Under the pieces are notes generated by a model. The model had not been told where the DNA came from and did not search any database. It was given only the letters and a program-made list of their open reading frames with translations. 64,000 nt of DNA from Odoribacter sp. (GTDB taxonomy: Bacteria > Bacteroidota > Bacteroidia > Bacteroidales > Prolixibacteraceae), in contig PNOH01000010.1 of assembly GCA_013824715.1 (NCBI GenBank), positions 42,339-106,338 on the forward strand. Direction: 5' to 3'. The position numbers and the translations under genes were made by a program. Below, piece after piece: positions 9,046-17,727 of the stretch (within the stretch, counting starts at the first letter, position 1; each line of letters begins with the position of its first letter).

Positions 9046-9456
9046 ATGGTAGAACAACTCGAAATCATCCTACCCGTTTTTAAACGCGGATACCACTTAA
9101 TCACTGAACTGATTGAGAAGGAATTGCCACGGCTACCTGAAAAAGGATTGGTAAACATCCTGATTCAGCATACATCGGCTGGTATTAGCCTGAATGAAAA
9201 TGCCGATCCATCGGTGCGATACGATTTCGAAAAATTCATGAATAAACTGATGCCTGAGAATGATCCAATCTACTCTCATACCGAAGAGGGCTCCGACGAT
9301 ATGCCTGCACATTTAAAGAGTTCACTTATTGGCGCAAGCCTGACGATTCCAATTTCCAATCACCGGTTGAACCTGGGAACCTGGCAGGGAATTTATTTGT
9401 GTGAATTTCGAAATTTTGGTGGAAGAAGAAGGTTGGTAGTGACCATCATCAGTTGA
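9046..9456 (+). CDS. YjbQ family protein
   Basis: 136 residues from the ATG at 9046. This start is chosen because upstream codons translate the heptad repeat and because YjbQ proteins are about 130-140 residues long. The family signature is present: IQHTSAGISLNENAD near residues 38-52, a second conserved segment HTEEGSDDMPAHLKSSLIG, and the end FGGRRRLVVTI. The E. coli protein has weak thiamine phosphate synthase activity, but the native role is unsettled. No neighbour clarifies it. Confidence 0.88.
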   Translation: MVEQLEIILPVFKRGYHLITELIEKELPRLPEKGLVNILIQHTSAGISLNENADPSVRYDFEKFMNKLMPENDPIYSHTEEGSDDMPAHLKSSLIGASLTIPISNHRLNLGTWQGIYLCEFRNFGGRRRLVVTIIS

Positions 9457-9477
9457 AAAATATTTCAGTTTAGCTAT

Positions 9478-9755
9478 TTATTCGTCGATTACTTCATTAT
9501 AATCAATCGAAAGATCAGCTTTTCGGGTTACCATTTCCCTTATTTCCCTCGCGATTTGCATGGCTTTTTCAACTTTTTCTTTTGAAAGATAAATGGTGTC
9601 ATTCGGATATCTAACCTCAACTGCATAGCCTTGTAATTCAGAAAGTAAATCGTAATACACATCACAGGAATGTACAGATAAGTGATCTGAGCTGTTCCAA
9701 GATCGTGGTCACCTTTAATAATCCATTGTTTAATTTCCTCAACTTGCTTGCTCAT
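9478..9755 (-). pseudogene. Broken HEPN-domain protein (toxin of an MNT-HEPN pair)
   Basis: Translation from 9755 starts like a HEPN protein (KQWIIKGDHDLGTAQI) but shifts frame after about 29 residues. A second frame then resumes near 9669 with a typical HEPN end (LLSELQGYAVEVRYPND). The conserved middle of such proteins (the FHxQQAxEKxLKA region and the following helix) is absent, so an internal deletion of roughly 50 codons plus a frameshift is the simplest reading. The start overlaps the MNT antitoxin gene by 17 bp. The HEPN RNase or adenylylation-target function should be lost. Confidence 0.75.
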
Positions 9756-10059
9756 ATAAAGTCTTGCCCGTATTTAAAACTTCATATACAAAACCGGATT
9801 TATTTCCTTTTGATTCCTCAATTTCTTTTGGGGTAAAAACAATCAGATCAATAGGAATCCTTGCACCAAAAAGCATTTTCCGAACCTGAACAGTCCTTTC
9901 CGGCCGTGATAAATTGGTTTCCTTAATAATGAATAAATCCAGATCACTATTTTCATCCGGATTCCCGGTAGCATACGATCCAAAAAGAATAATTTTTTCA
10001 GGATTGTATCCGGAAGCAATCATTCCAACAATTTCTGATATTTTATCCTTCTCAATCAT
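9739..10059 (-). CDS. MNT-type nucleotidyltransferase (antitoxin of HEPN-MNT pair)
   Basis: 106 residues with the minimal nucleotidyltransferase motif GSYATGNPDENSDLDLF (GSxAxG and DxD) around residues 27-43, and a third acidic strand (PIDLIVFTP). In HEPN/MNT toxin-antitoxin systems this enzyme adds AMP to the HEPN toxin and so neutralises it. The gene looks intact while its partner is broken, so this is probably an orphan antitoxin. It precedes the HEPN remnant on the same strand. Confidence 0.85.
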   Translation of the reverse strand: MIEKDKISEIVGMIASGYNPEKIILFGSYATGNPDENSDLDLFIIKETNLSRPERTVQVRKMLFGARIPIDLIVFTPKEIEESKGNKSGFVYEVLNTGKTLYEQAS

Positions 10060-10125
10060 TTCATTTTTTTGCTAAGATACTAATTTCCTGAATTTTTCCC
10101 TTTTCCATTATTCTTTTTCCTGAAT

Positions 10126-10830
10126 TCACACTTTCCCGATCATGAAAATGGCAGGCCGCTTCTGAATATCCGGAATGTTCGTTTTCCAATAGGAAACTGG
10201 TTTGCTAAGGATGAATTCACTATCCAAAGTAATGTCAACGGCTATACAAAGCATGGTTTGAGGGTCGCAGTTTTTCAGGATATCATCGAGTAATTGTGCA
10301 TTCCGGTATGGCGTTTCAATAAATATTTGTGTTTGGCCTTCAGTCTGCATCCGCTTTTCGAGCATTTTAATCTGTAGTGACTTTTCAGGATTTTTAATGG
10401 GCAAATAACCGTTGAACGCAAAGTTTTGTCCACTCATTCCTGAAGCCATCAAAGCCAGAAGAATCGACGACGGTCCAACCAATGGCACAACCTGAATGTT
10501 TCTGGTGTGGGCAATTTTTACTACATCTGCTCCCGGATCGGCCACTGCCGGACAACCGGCTTCCGAAATGACACCAATATCCAAACCATTTTTGATTGGT
10601 TCCAAAAACCGGCTTATTTCTTTTTTATCGGTATGCTGATTCAGTTCAAAAAATTGGAGATTATCGATCACAATGGAAGGGTTCACTTTTTTCAGAAAAC
10701 GTCGGGCCGTGCGCAGGTTTTCAACAATAAATACTGAAATTGACGAAATCAAATGTGTCAGGTCCGGAGGTAAAACCCGTTCTATGCTGGTGTCGCCCAA
10801 AGTGGTCGGGATCAGATAAAGTTTGGCCAT
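10126..10830 (-). CDS. SAM-dependent methyltransferase, RsmI/tetrapyrrole methylase family
   Basis: 234 residues from the start at 10830 (MAKLYLIPTTLGDTSIERVLP); a longer frame to 10881 would overlap the divergent gene. Family motifs: YLIPTTLG, the glycine-rich SEAGCPAVADPGADVV, and VPLVGPSSILLALMASG. RsmI methylates C1402 of 16S rRNA, but this shorter Bacteroidota branch is distinct and its substrate is not established. Cytoplasmic. Confidence 0.82.
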   Translation of the reverse strand: MAKLYLIPTTLGDTSIERVLPPDLTHLISSISVFIVENLRTARRFLKKVNPSIVIDNLQFFELNQHTDKKEISRFLEPIKNGLDIGVISEAGCPAVADPGADVVKIAHTRNIQVVPLVGPSSILLALMASGMSGQNFAFNGYLPIKNPEKSLQIKMLEKRMQTEGQTQIFIETPYRNAQLLDDILKNCDPQTMLCIAVDITLDSEFILSKPVSYWKTNIPDIQKRPAIFMIGKV

Positions 10831-10912
10831 TGGTAAATTTTTCTCAAAAATAGTCAAAAACCTTCGGCAGACAGAGGGCAATCCTTATTTTTGTGTATCA
10901 AATAACAAGAAT

Positions 10913-11674
10913 GTGAAACTTACTTTTTTAGGAACAGGTACATCACAGGGAATACCGGTCGTGGCATGCCAATGTGCGGTGTGCCTGTCGGACAATCCGA
11001 AAGACAATCGTTTACGTGCTTCAGTGATGATTGAGGACGAAGATTTACGCCTGGTTATTGATGCCGGGCCTGATTTCCGCCAGCAAATGCTAATGCACCG
11101 GGTCCGACATTTAAACGGCATTTTGCTCACCCACGAACATACCGATCATATTTTTGGTCTCGACGATATCCGCGCGTTTAACTGGGTGCAGGGGCAACCA
11201 ACCGATATTTATGCCGAAGAGCGCGTACAGATTGCCATCCGGCGTATTTTTGATTATGTTTTTGCTTCTTACACTTATCCCGGAATTCCTCAAATGCACC
11301 TTCACCTGATTGAAAATAAACCGTTCAAAATTGGCAATCTTGAAGTTATGCCGATTCGGGGCTTTCATTATAAGCTACCTGTTTTTGGTTTCCGCTTCAG
11401 GAAAATGGCCTATGTAACCGATGTAAACCGCCTGGAGGATGTTGAGATTGATAAACTTCGCGGATTGGATATTTTGGTGCTGAATGCTTTACGCAAAGAG
11501 GATCATATTTCGCATTACAATTTGAGCCAGGCCCTTGAAATTATTTCAGAAGTTAAACCTGCAAAAGCCTATCTGACACACATGTCGCATCAGATGGGAT
11601 TTCACAATGAAGTACAAAAAGAACTTCCGGAGAATGTATTTCTGGCGTATGATGGGCTGGAAATAGTTGTTTAA
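10913..11674 (+). CDS. Metallo-beta-lactamase-fold phosphodiesterase, PhnP-like
   Basis: 253 residues using the GTG at 10913; the ATG two bases earlier is out of frame and followed by a stop, and upstream codons overlap the divergent gene. The protein begins KLTFLGTGTSQGIP, has a Cys cluster (C19, C21, C24) like the structural zinc site of PhnP, then THEHTDH at about 91-97 and further His/Asp ligands (YVTDVN, THMSHQ). PhnP opens cyclic ribose phosphodiesters; here there is no phosphonate cluster, so the substrate is open. Confidence 0.85.
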   Translation: MKLTFLGTGTSQGIPVVACQCAVCLSDNPKDNRLRASVMIEDEDLRLVIDAGPDFRQQMLMHRVRHLNGILLTHEHTDHIFGLDDIRAFNWVQGQPTDIYAEERVQIAIRRIFDYVFASYTYPGIPQMHLHLIENKPFKIGNLEVMPIRGFHYKLPVFGFRFRKMAYVTDVNRLEDVEIDKLRGLDILVLNALRKEDHISHYNLSQALEIISEVKPAKAYLTHMSHQMGFHNEVQKELPENVFLAYDGLEIVV

Positions 11675-11675
11675 A

Positions 11676-11766
11676 CATATCCGTTGACTGAAGTCAACGG
11701 CAAAGGATACTGCTATGTTCATCAGTTGAGCCTTATCCTTTGCCGTCAGTTTCAACTGACGGACAT
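11676..11766. repeat. Paired palindromic intergenic element between convergent genes
   Basis: Two hairpins in opposite orientation: ATATCCGTTGACTGAAGTCA with its closing arm and GGCAAAGGATA, then, after 30 bp, TTATCCTTTGCCGTCAGTTT closed by CAACTGACGGACATA. The ends are inverted repeats of each other, so the whole block can fold as one long structure. It may act as a bidirectional terminator for the PhnP-like and PabC-like genes. Related to the element at 1219-1254. Confidence 0.8.
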
Positions 11767-11768
11767 AG

Positions 11769-12368
11769 CTAACAAACAATCTGATCCATCACAATTACAG
11801 GCATCTCCTCAAAATCAATCAAAGCATTGATTAATCCGACTTTCTCAAAACCTGGAATATCCTCTTCCTTAATTTCCCGTTCTGAAATAATTCCCTGATC
11901 GAGCAGAAATTGCCGCTTGGTGCCTTTCAGGAGCGGTGTCTCAGGAGTAAACCATTTTTTTCCGTCAAAAAACAAAAGATTTGCAGTAAAAGAATCACTA
12001 ACAAACCCATTTTTTATAATGATAATGTCATCGCAATTTCCGCGTTGGGCAAATAATTCCTGAAGAATACGGCGGCCAGAATATTTCAAATGGTAATCAA
12101 TGCTTTCGTGACGAACCACTTTCAGGCTTTGAATAATACGGAACCGATAAGGTTCAAATTCAATTTTTTCAATGGCCGGCCCATATAAAACCCTGACTTT
12201 GAACAGGCCGGAATTACATGATTCAGGAATTGATATTTCTTTGGACAAATCAATTTTAGCCAATTCAGGAAAAAGTTCTGTCATGGCCTGATCCATACGG
12301 TTTTGATGGTATTCCAGATTTTGGATAAAGCCATCTTTCAACTTCAGTGATTCAACCAATGGGGACAT
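11769..12368 (-). CDS. pabC: Aminotransferase class IV, aminodeoxychorismate lyase-like
   Basis: 199 residues, shorter than E. coli PabC (269). Class IV features are present: the PLP lysine region (HLKYSGRRILQE), the segment FVSDSFTANLLFFDG in place of the usual E-x-x-x-S-N strand, and TPLLKGTKRQFLLD. The start overlaps the PabB gene by 17 bp, so the two make 4-aminobenzoate for folate together. The compact form is usual in Bacteroidota. Confidence 0.82.
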   Translation of the reverse strand: MSPLVESLKLKDGFIQNLEYHQNRMDQAMTELFPELAKIDLSKEISIPESCNSGLFKVRVLYGPAIEKIEFEPYRFRIIQSLKVVRHESIDYHLKYSGRRILQELFAQRGNCDDIIIIKNGFVSDSFTANLLFFDGKKWFTPETPLLKGTKRQFLLDQGIISEREIKEEDIPGFEKVGLINALIDFEEMPVIVMDQIVC

Positions 12369-13335
12369 ATACTTTCTGTATTAGTTCGTTGTATTCGGTC
12401 TGGCAGTCGCTCAAAAATGTAATTCCACCGCCACTTTTGAAAGTCAGATGATGACCGTCCTGTTCCAGATACCTGATCAACACGCAGCTATCCAGATTTT
12501 TTCCGTCGAAAATACCAAAAATCCCGGTATAATAGCCACGATCATAGGACTCAACCTTCCGAATGATTTCAAGTGTTTTTGGTTTTGGGGCGCCGGAAAT
12601 AGAACCTGCAGGCAACATTTTAGCTAAAATACTACCAATTGATTTTTGGTAATCTGTTGGAAGCTGACCTGAAATCTGGGAACTCATTTGCAGTAAATCG
12701 CCACGGTTAGTTGAAATACGGTCAATGTACATGAACCGGTTTACCTGAACATCAGAAGCGACCATGCTTAAATCATTACGGATCAGATCAACAATGGTAT
12801 GATGTTCTGCAATCTCTTTTTCGTCATTAAGCAAGAGCTCACTTGCATTTTCGAGATTTGCATCAATCGTCCCTTTCATGGGAAATGATGATATTATTCC
12901 ATCGGATATCCGTACAAATATTTCAGGAGAAAAACACACGAATTGATCTTTAAGCCAGATTTTATATGGAGCTTTACTTAGATGAAAGATTTCTTCCGGA
13001 GTGAGATTGGTTTCAACCTGTGTGGGCATCGTTAAGTTCAGCAAATAGGTATCACCGTTGTGAATGTGATGCTGAACCACCTTAAAAGCTTCGCTGTATT
13101 TCTCATACAAGCCCGGATGAATGTCCCACAGGATTTGCTTTTCGTGCATCATTTCCGGCGTATAATTACCTGAACCAGGAGTTTTCCAGAGAAGCCGGGC
13201 CGTGTCGTCAGTTTCGAGCAACAGTGGCTTTTGAAAGTCAAAATCAATGATAAAAGTGAATGGTTTGCCTAATGCACCCAGTTCGTTCATCCTTTCGATG
13301 GTATGCTGCTTTCTCTGGTTCATAACGGGGTTCAA
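12352..13335 (-). CDS. pabB: Aminodeoxychorismate synthase component I
   Basis: 327 residues, the catalytic domain of the chorismate-binding family without the N-terminal domain. Signatures: FVCFSPEIFVRI, SFPMKGTID, AEHHTIVDLIRNDL and the C-terminal MLPAGSISGAPKPKTLEIIR. It adds ammonia from a PabA-type glutaminase to chorismate. Translation is coupled to pabC by overlap. The start may also be the Met at residue 5. No pabA/trpG is nearby. Confidence 0.88.
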   Translation of the reverse strand: MNPVMNQRKQHTIERMNELGALGKPFTFIIDFDFQKPLLLETDDTARLLWKTPGSGNYTPEMMHEKQILWDIHPGLYEKYSEAFKVVQHHIHNGDTYLLNLTMPTQVETNLTPEEIFHLSKAPYKIWLKDQFVCFSPEIFVRISDGIISSFPMKGTIDANLENASELLLNDEKEIAEHHTIVDLIRNDLSMVASDVQVNRFMYIDRISTNRGDLLQMSSQISGQLPTDYQKSIGSILAKMLPAGSISGAPKPKTLEIIRKVESYDRGYYTGIFGIFDGKNLDSCVLIRYLEQDGHHLTFKSGGGITFLSDCQTEYNELIQKVYVPIG

Positions 13336-13429
13336 AGGTAATTAAATTTGAAAGTGGGCAGTTTGCATTAGGTCATTTATTGTCAAAAGCTTCGCGTCAT
13401 AACTTGTCATTGGCTTCGCATCATTGACC

Positions 13430-13484
13430 ATTAAATGACTATAAAATGACTATTGAATGACTATTAAATGACCATTGAATGACT
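13430..13484 (+). repeat. Five 11-bp tandem repeats (ATTRAATGACY)
   Basis: Units: attaaatgact, ataaaatgact, attgaatgact, attaaatgacc, attgaatgact. They end 17 bp before the YggS gene start and so lie in its promoter or 5' leader. Diverged copies of the core (gtcattta, gtcataac, gtcattgg) precede them from 13371. Confidence 0.85.
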
Positions 13485-13501
13485 ATTATTATTATTTTTG
13501 A

Positions 13502-14176
13502 ATGATGAGCATAGCTGAAAATATAGATCAAATAAAAGCAACTTTGCCGGAGCAGGTGCAATTGGTAGCGGTTTCGAAAACCAAACCGGCAATTCTCCTG
13601 ATGGAAGCTTATTCGCATGGACAGAGGGCTTTCGGAGAAAACAAAGTTCAGGAATTGGCATGGAAATACGAAGAACTTCCGAAAGACATCGAATGGCATT
13701 TAATCGGGCATTTGCAAACCAACAAGGTCAAATACATGGCCCATTTTGTCCACCTCATTCAGGGAGCAGATTCTTTTAAATTACTGAAGGCCATTGATGC
13801 CGAAGCAAAGAAAGTAAACCGGATTATCCCTTGCCTGCTTCAGTTTCATATTGCTGAAGAAGAAACCAAGTATGGATTTTCGATGGACGAAGCATTTGAA
13901 ATGCTTGGTTCTGATGAGTTCGGAAACCTTAAAAATATCCGAATTTCAGGAGTGATGGGAATGGCTACTTATACCGACAACCTAGTTCAGATCAGAAAAG
14001 AATTTGCCCATTTAAAAACGATTTTCGAAAAGCTAAAATCAGAATTTTTTACTCTGGAACCAGAATTTAAGGAAATTTCGATGGGAATGTCGGGCGATTA
14101 CCTCATTGCCGTTGAAGAAGGAAGCACGATGGTCAGGATAGGAAGCACCATTTTTGGCGAACGCAATTACCTGTGA
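13502..14176 (+). CDS. YggS/PROSC family PLP-binding protein
   Basis: 224 residues: VAVSKTKP carries the PLP lysine near residue 27, followed by FGENKVQEL, EWHLIGHLQTNKVK, the strand ISGVMGMATYT, and the phosphate loop SMGMSGDY with the end VRIGSTIFGER. This is a full-length single-domain PLP homeostasis protein, not a racemase. An 11-bp tandem repeat directly precedes it. It converges with the next gene at a 5 bp gap. Start ATG at 13502 or 13505. Confidence 0.92.
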   Translation: MMSIAENIDQIKATLPEQVQLVAVSKTKPAILLMEAYSHGQRAFGENKVQELAWKYEELPKDIEWHLIGHLQTNKVKYMAHFVHLIQGADSFKLLKAIDAEAKKVNRIIPCLLQFHIAEEETKYGFSMDEAFEMLGSDEFGNLKNIRISGVMGMATYTDNLVQIRKEFAHLKTIFEKLKSEFFTLEPEFKEISMGMSGDYLIAVEEGSTMVRIGSTIFGERNYL

Positions 14177-14181
14177 TATGC

Positions 14182-14694
14182 TCATTTCCATATAGTCGGT
14201 AAAAAGTCAATTACATCGAGCAAAAGCTGCCGTTTAACGTCTGAAGTTGTGGACAAGGCTGTCTGGATTCGCTCAACTTCATGATCGATAATGGCTTTCT
14301 CGATTCTGTGTTCGTTATTCATGATGACCGTATAAGCTTCAAAAGCAACCAGAAACTCACTTTTGATAAGCAAATCAACAAAAAGAGATAAATAATTGCT
14401 GTAATCGAGCCCGTTTTCCCAACAACAGGCAACCAATACCTTTAATTCAGGTGCATATTTCTGATCCTGAATGGCTGAAATGATTAGAGGGACCGCATCA
14501 CTTTCCTTTAAATTGGCAAACAAATCAATAATCTTCGACTTAATTTCCGGGTTTTGAGTCAGGTGCAATAACTCGATCAATATTGGAATATCTGATACTT
14601 TTCCTGAACCCCTTAATTCTTCAAGCGTTTCGATTACTTTGAGCGAATCGGAAGATTCCAGTCCTTTCAGAATATGAGTATGTTCGTGGGTCAT
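14182..14694 (-). CDS. HEAT-repeat-like hypothetical protein
   Basis: 170 residues made of short helical pairs (SDSLKVIETLEELRGSGKVSDI, NPEIKSKIIDLFANLKESD, KYAPELKVLVACCWENG), a pattern typical of HEAT repeats that mediate protein contacts. No catalytic motif, signal or membrane segment. A single gene with no functional neighbour. Confidence 0.65.
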   Translation of the reverse strand: MTHEHTHILKGLESSDSLKVIETLEELRGSGKVSDIPILIELLHLTQNPEIKSKIIDLFANLKESDAVPLIISAIQDQKYAPELKVLVACCWENGLDYSNYLSLFVDLLIKSEFLVAFEAYTVIMNNEHRIEKAIIDHEVERIQTALSTTSDVKRQLLLDVIDFLPTIWK

Positions 14695-14738
14695 TGAAAA
14701 TTCAGTTTAATGTTCCGCAAATTTAATCATTGAGTCCA

Positions 14739-14812
14739 CTCCGAAAAGTCATCCGATGAATATTTATTGAATTCATTGGATGACTAAATTGCAGCTTCTT
14801 AACTTTTCGGAG
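14739..14812. repeat. Nested inverted repeat in intergenic DNA
   Basis: Outer arms CTCCGAAAAGT (14739-14749) and ACTTTTCGGAG (14802-14812) enclose a second stem, GTCATCCGATGAAT (14748-14761) with ATTCATTGGATGAC (14771-14784, one G-T wobble). It lies between the divergent HEAT-like and MATE genes. Further along, four TTTTTCA units (14862-14887) directly precede the MATE promoter. Confidence 0.75.
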
Positions 14813-14900
14813 CAAAGTCATCATTTGAACCTGGTTTGCGCCATTAACAAGAGGGCTGGTTTTTCATTTTTCATTTTTCATTTTTCATTCCCCTTAGTTA

Positions 14901-14908
14901 TATCTTTG
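14901..14908 (+). promoter_or_regulatory. Bacteroidetes-type -7 box TATCTTTG
   Basis: TATCTTTG fits the TAnnTTTG consensus exactly and lies 26 bp before the MATE start codon. No TTTG is found at the -33 distance; a TTTTTCA tract is there instead. Confidence 0.55.
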
Positions 14909-14933
14909 CAGCTCATAATGGCTCAAAATTAGA

Positions 14934-16295
14934 ATGAATCAAAAAACAAAAGAACTGGCCGAACTTCCGGTTTCCCGGCTGATGTTGAAATTTTTTGTTC
15001 CGGCTTTTATCGGGGTTTTTGTTAATGCCTTATACAACATTGTTGACCGTATTTTTATTGGGCAGGGCGTAGGTTCAATGGCATTGAGCGGCGTCTCAGT
15101 CACGTTTCCGGTCATGCTGATCGTTATGGGTTTCGGCATGTTGATAGGAATTGGAGCCGGGGTATTGGTTTCGATCAATTTGGGGAAACACGATATGAAT
15201 AAGGCCGAGCAGGTACTCGGAAGCAGTTTTTTGCTGATGTTGCTGGTTTCGGTTTTAATCACAATTATTGGGTTTGCAATCAAAGAAGCCATGCTGAATT
15301 CGTTCGGGGCTACTGCCGAAACTATTGAATATGCCAATGATTACCTGAATATTATTCTGGCCGGAACCGTTTTCCAGGTAGTCGGGTTCTCGCTCAACAA
15401 CATCATCAGGGCTGAAGGAAACGCGCGGAAAGCAATGTATTCGATGCTTATATCTGCCGGGATAAACATGATTCTTAATCCGGTATTTATTTTCGGGTTT
15501 GGAATGGGAGTTAAAGGATCAGCCCTTGCCACCGTCATTTCAATGATTGTTTTGACGATCTGGGTGATCATTCATTTCCGGAGCACGAAATCAGTAGTCA
15601 GGCTGAAAGTTGAATACGTATCAAGGTTTAATCCCAAAATCTTATTCGAAATCCTGGCTATCGGAATGGCGCCTTTCTTTATGCAGATAGCCGCCAGTAT
15701 CGTTCAGGGATTACTCAATACGAAACTGATTGCTTTTGGTGGCGATCTGGCCGTTGGGGCGATGGGAATCGTAAACAGTGTGCTGACTTTAATCGTGATG
15801 GCCATAGTGGCGATCAATATGGCATCGCAACCCATTATCAGTTTCAATTATGGAGCAAGATCGTATAATCGGGTAAAAGACACTTTGCGCATTGCCATTA
15901 TTGCGGCAACAGCCATTTCGGTCTTCGCTTTTTTGGTAGTTGAAACCATACCTTCAGGAATAGTCAGACTTTTTAATTCAACGGATCCCGATCTGCTCAA
16001 ATTTGGCAAAGAAGGATTGCGGATGTGTATGCTGGCATTGCCATTTATCGGATTTCAGGTCGTAACCGGCAACTTTTTTCAGTCGATGGGAAAAGCGAAA
16101 ATAGCGGTATTATTGACTTTGCTCCGCCAGGTTATAATCCTGATACCACTTTTGTTTCTGCTTCCCCATTTCTTCGGCCTTCATGGAATTTGGATGGCCA
16201 TGCCCATTTCTGATTTTTTATCGGCCACCATTGTTGTGTTCTTTTTAGTGAAGCAATGGAAAAAGCTAACCGCTTTAGCCCTAACACATCCCTGA
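14934..16295 (+). CDS. MATE family multidrug/Na+ efflux transporter
   Basis: 453 residues with about twelve hydrophobic helices in two halves. The N-terminal half starts with ELPVSRLMLKFFVPAFIGVFVNALYNIVDRIFIG split by charged ends, as in the NorM/DinF-type MATE family, and includes GAGVLVSINLG; the second half has FFQSMGKAKIAVLLTLLRQ. It exports cationic compounds using Na+ or H+ across the inner membrane. Monocistronic with its own promoter at 14901. Confidence 0.9.
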   Translation: MNQKTKELAELPVSRLMLKFFVPAFIGVFVNALYNIVDRIFIGQGVGSMALSGVSVTFPVMLIVMGFGMLIGIGAGVLVSINLGKHDMNKAEQVLGSSFLLMLLVSVLITIIGFAIKEAMLNSFGATAETIEYANDYLNIILAGTVFQVVGFSLNNIIRAEGNARKAMYSMLISAGINMILNPVFIFGFGMGVKGSALATVISMIVLTIWVIIHFRSTKSVVRLKVEYVSRFNPKILFEILAIGMAPFFMQIAASIVQGLLNTKLIAFGGDLAVGAMGIVNSVLTLIVMAIVAINMASQPIISFNYGARSYNRVKDTLRIAIIAATAISVFAFLVVETIPSGIVRLFNSTDPDLLKFGKEGLRMCMLALPFIGFQVVTGNFFQSMGKAKIAVLLTLLRQVIILIPLLFLLPHFFGLHGIWMAMPISDFLSATIVVFFLVKQWKKLTALALTHP

Positions 16296-16303
16296 AAATT
16301 GTT

Positions 16304-16311
16304 TACTTTTG
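16304..16311 (+). promoter_or_regulatory. Bacteroidetes-type -7 box TACTTTTG
   Basis: TACTTTTG fits TAnnTTTG and lies 31 bp before the ATG at 16342, which supports that start over the in-frame ATG at 16309 overlapping the box. No clear -33 TTTG. Confidence 0.5.
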
Positions 16312-16341
16312 TTCAGTTACCCGATTCAAACCTACCTGACC

Positions 16342-17337
16342 ATGAACAAAAAACAGCTTTTTGATGCCTTTGTTGAAGGAAAAAAAATTGACCGGACACT
16401 GTTCCGCCCCATCCTGATGCACTTTGCAGCCCGCTTCACTGGAAATACCTACGGCGAATTTGCCTCCGATCACAAGGTGCTGGTCAACAGCAACATCAAA
16501 ACCATGGAGCATTTCGATTACGATATGGTCAGCCTGATTTCGGATCCATACCGCGAAACTTCGGCTTTTGGCGCCCCGGTAACTTTTATTCCTGAAGGAG
16601 TTCCGCGTTGCGAAAGATTAATCGTCAAATCGTGGGATGATATACAAAACCTGCAGCGACCGGATGTGTGCAAATGTGCCCGCACGCTCGACCGCATCAA
16701 AGGCGCTGAGCTTTTTCAGAAGAAATTGCAGGGAACAGTCCCGGTGATTGGCTGGATTGAAGGCCCGCTGGCCGAAGCCTGCGATTTGGCAGGTGTGAGC
16801 CAGATGCTGACCCAATTGATGATGGACCCCGATTTCTGCAACCTGCTGCTCGATAAATGCACCGAAACTGCCAAAGATTTTGCCAAAGCCCAGATTGAAG
16901 CTGGTTGCGATGTGATCGGAATTGGCGATGCTATTTGTTCCCAGATTGATCCGTTTACCTACGAAACTTTTGTGAAGGAAAGACACAGGGAAATTATTGA
17001 ATTCATTCATGCTATTGGCGCCCGTACCAAACTTCATATCTGCGGCGATATCACCCATCTTCTGCCTTCTTTGAAAGAAGTTGGAACCGATGTTCTCGAT
17101 CTGGATTATGATGTTGACATTGCTTACGCCCGTTCGGTTTTGGGTCCGAATATCATTCTGATGGGAAATATAAATCCGGTCCTGATACAGGATTCGACTC
17201 CGGAAGAAGTGGAACGTCTGTCGCGCGAACTGGTTGCCAAATATGGCGATGAACGGTTTATTCTTTCAGCCGGATGCGAAATTACTGTCGGAACACCACA
17301 CGAAAATCTGTTGGCCATGCGAAAAGGAAGCAAATAA
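16342..17337 (+). CDS. Uroporphyrinogen decarboxylase-family (MtaA/CmuA-like) protein
   Basis: 331 residues from the ATG at 16342. UroD-fold features: FRPILMHFAARFTG, GWIEGPLAEACDLAG, GDAICSQIDPFTYETF, and KLHICGDITHLLPSL with a His-x-Cys pair of the kind that binds zinc in corrinoid methyltransferases (HICG). This points to a cobamide- or thiol-dependent methyltransferase more than to haem synthesis. No corrinoid protein gene is adjacent. The end has SAGCEITVGTPHENL. Confidence 0.82.
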   Translation: MNKKQLFDAFVEGKKIDRTLFRPILMHFAARFTGNTYGEFASDHKVLVNSNIKTMEHFDYDMVSLISDPYRETSAFGAPVTFIPEGVPRCERLIVKSWDDIQNLQRPDVCKCARTLDRIKGAELFQKKLQGTVPVIGWIEGPLAEACDLAGVSQMLTQLMMDPDFCNLLLDKCTETAKDFAKAQIEAGCDVIGIGDAICSQIDPFTYETFVKERHREIIEFIHAIGARTKLHICGDITHLLPSLKEVGTDVLDLDYDVDIAYARSVLGPNIILMGNINPVLIQDSTPEEVERLSRELVAKYGDERFILSAGCEITVGTPHENLLAMRKGSK

Positions 17338-17424
17338 GAACCACAATCCTGAATTTTCATTGCAAGTTTGTTATTCCCGGCTCAAAAGATTTTCAAAGAA
17401 GCAAAGATCATTTAGATATGAAAC

Positions 17425-17727
17425 TCATATTAGCATAAAAAAGATCACCAATGCAATCAGAACAACTGCAATTACAGGCACAACCATCTCTGGCCAACCT
17501 ACTTTAAATACGCCAAAACTTATTGTATTCAGCTTTCTTTGAATGGGATGCTTCCGTGGCCGTACATGGATATGATCTTTACCATTGGAATCGCGGGAAA
17601 TAAGTTTTTCATGTTCCGTTTTCAATCTAACTCTTTCTTCCGGAGTAATGACAAAATCACAATTTAAACAAACCAAATCCCACTCGCTAATATGGTTTCC
17701 ACATTTAGGACAAATTATTGAGGTCAT
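17425..17727 (-). CDS. Small zinc-ribbon membrane protein
   Basis: 100 residues: an N-terminal zinc ribbon with two CxxC knuckles (CPKC at 6-9 and CLNC at 20-23), a charged linker, and one C-terminal membrane helix (VVPVIAVVLIALVIFFML). The ribbon should face the cytoplasm. Function unknown. A single gene. Confidence 0.7.
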   Translation of the reverse strand: MTSIICPKCGNHISEWDLVCLNCDFVITPEERVRLKTEHEKLISRDSNGKDHIHVRPRKHPIQRKLNTISFGVFKVGWPEMVVPVIAVVLIALVIFFMLI

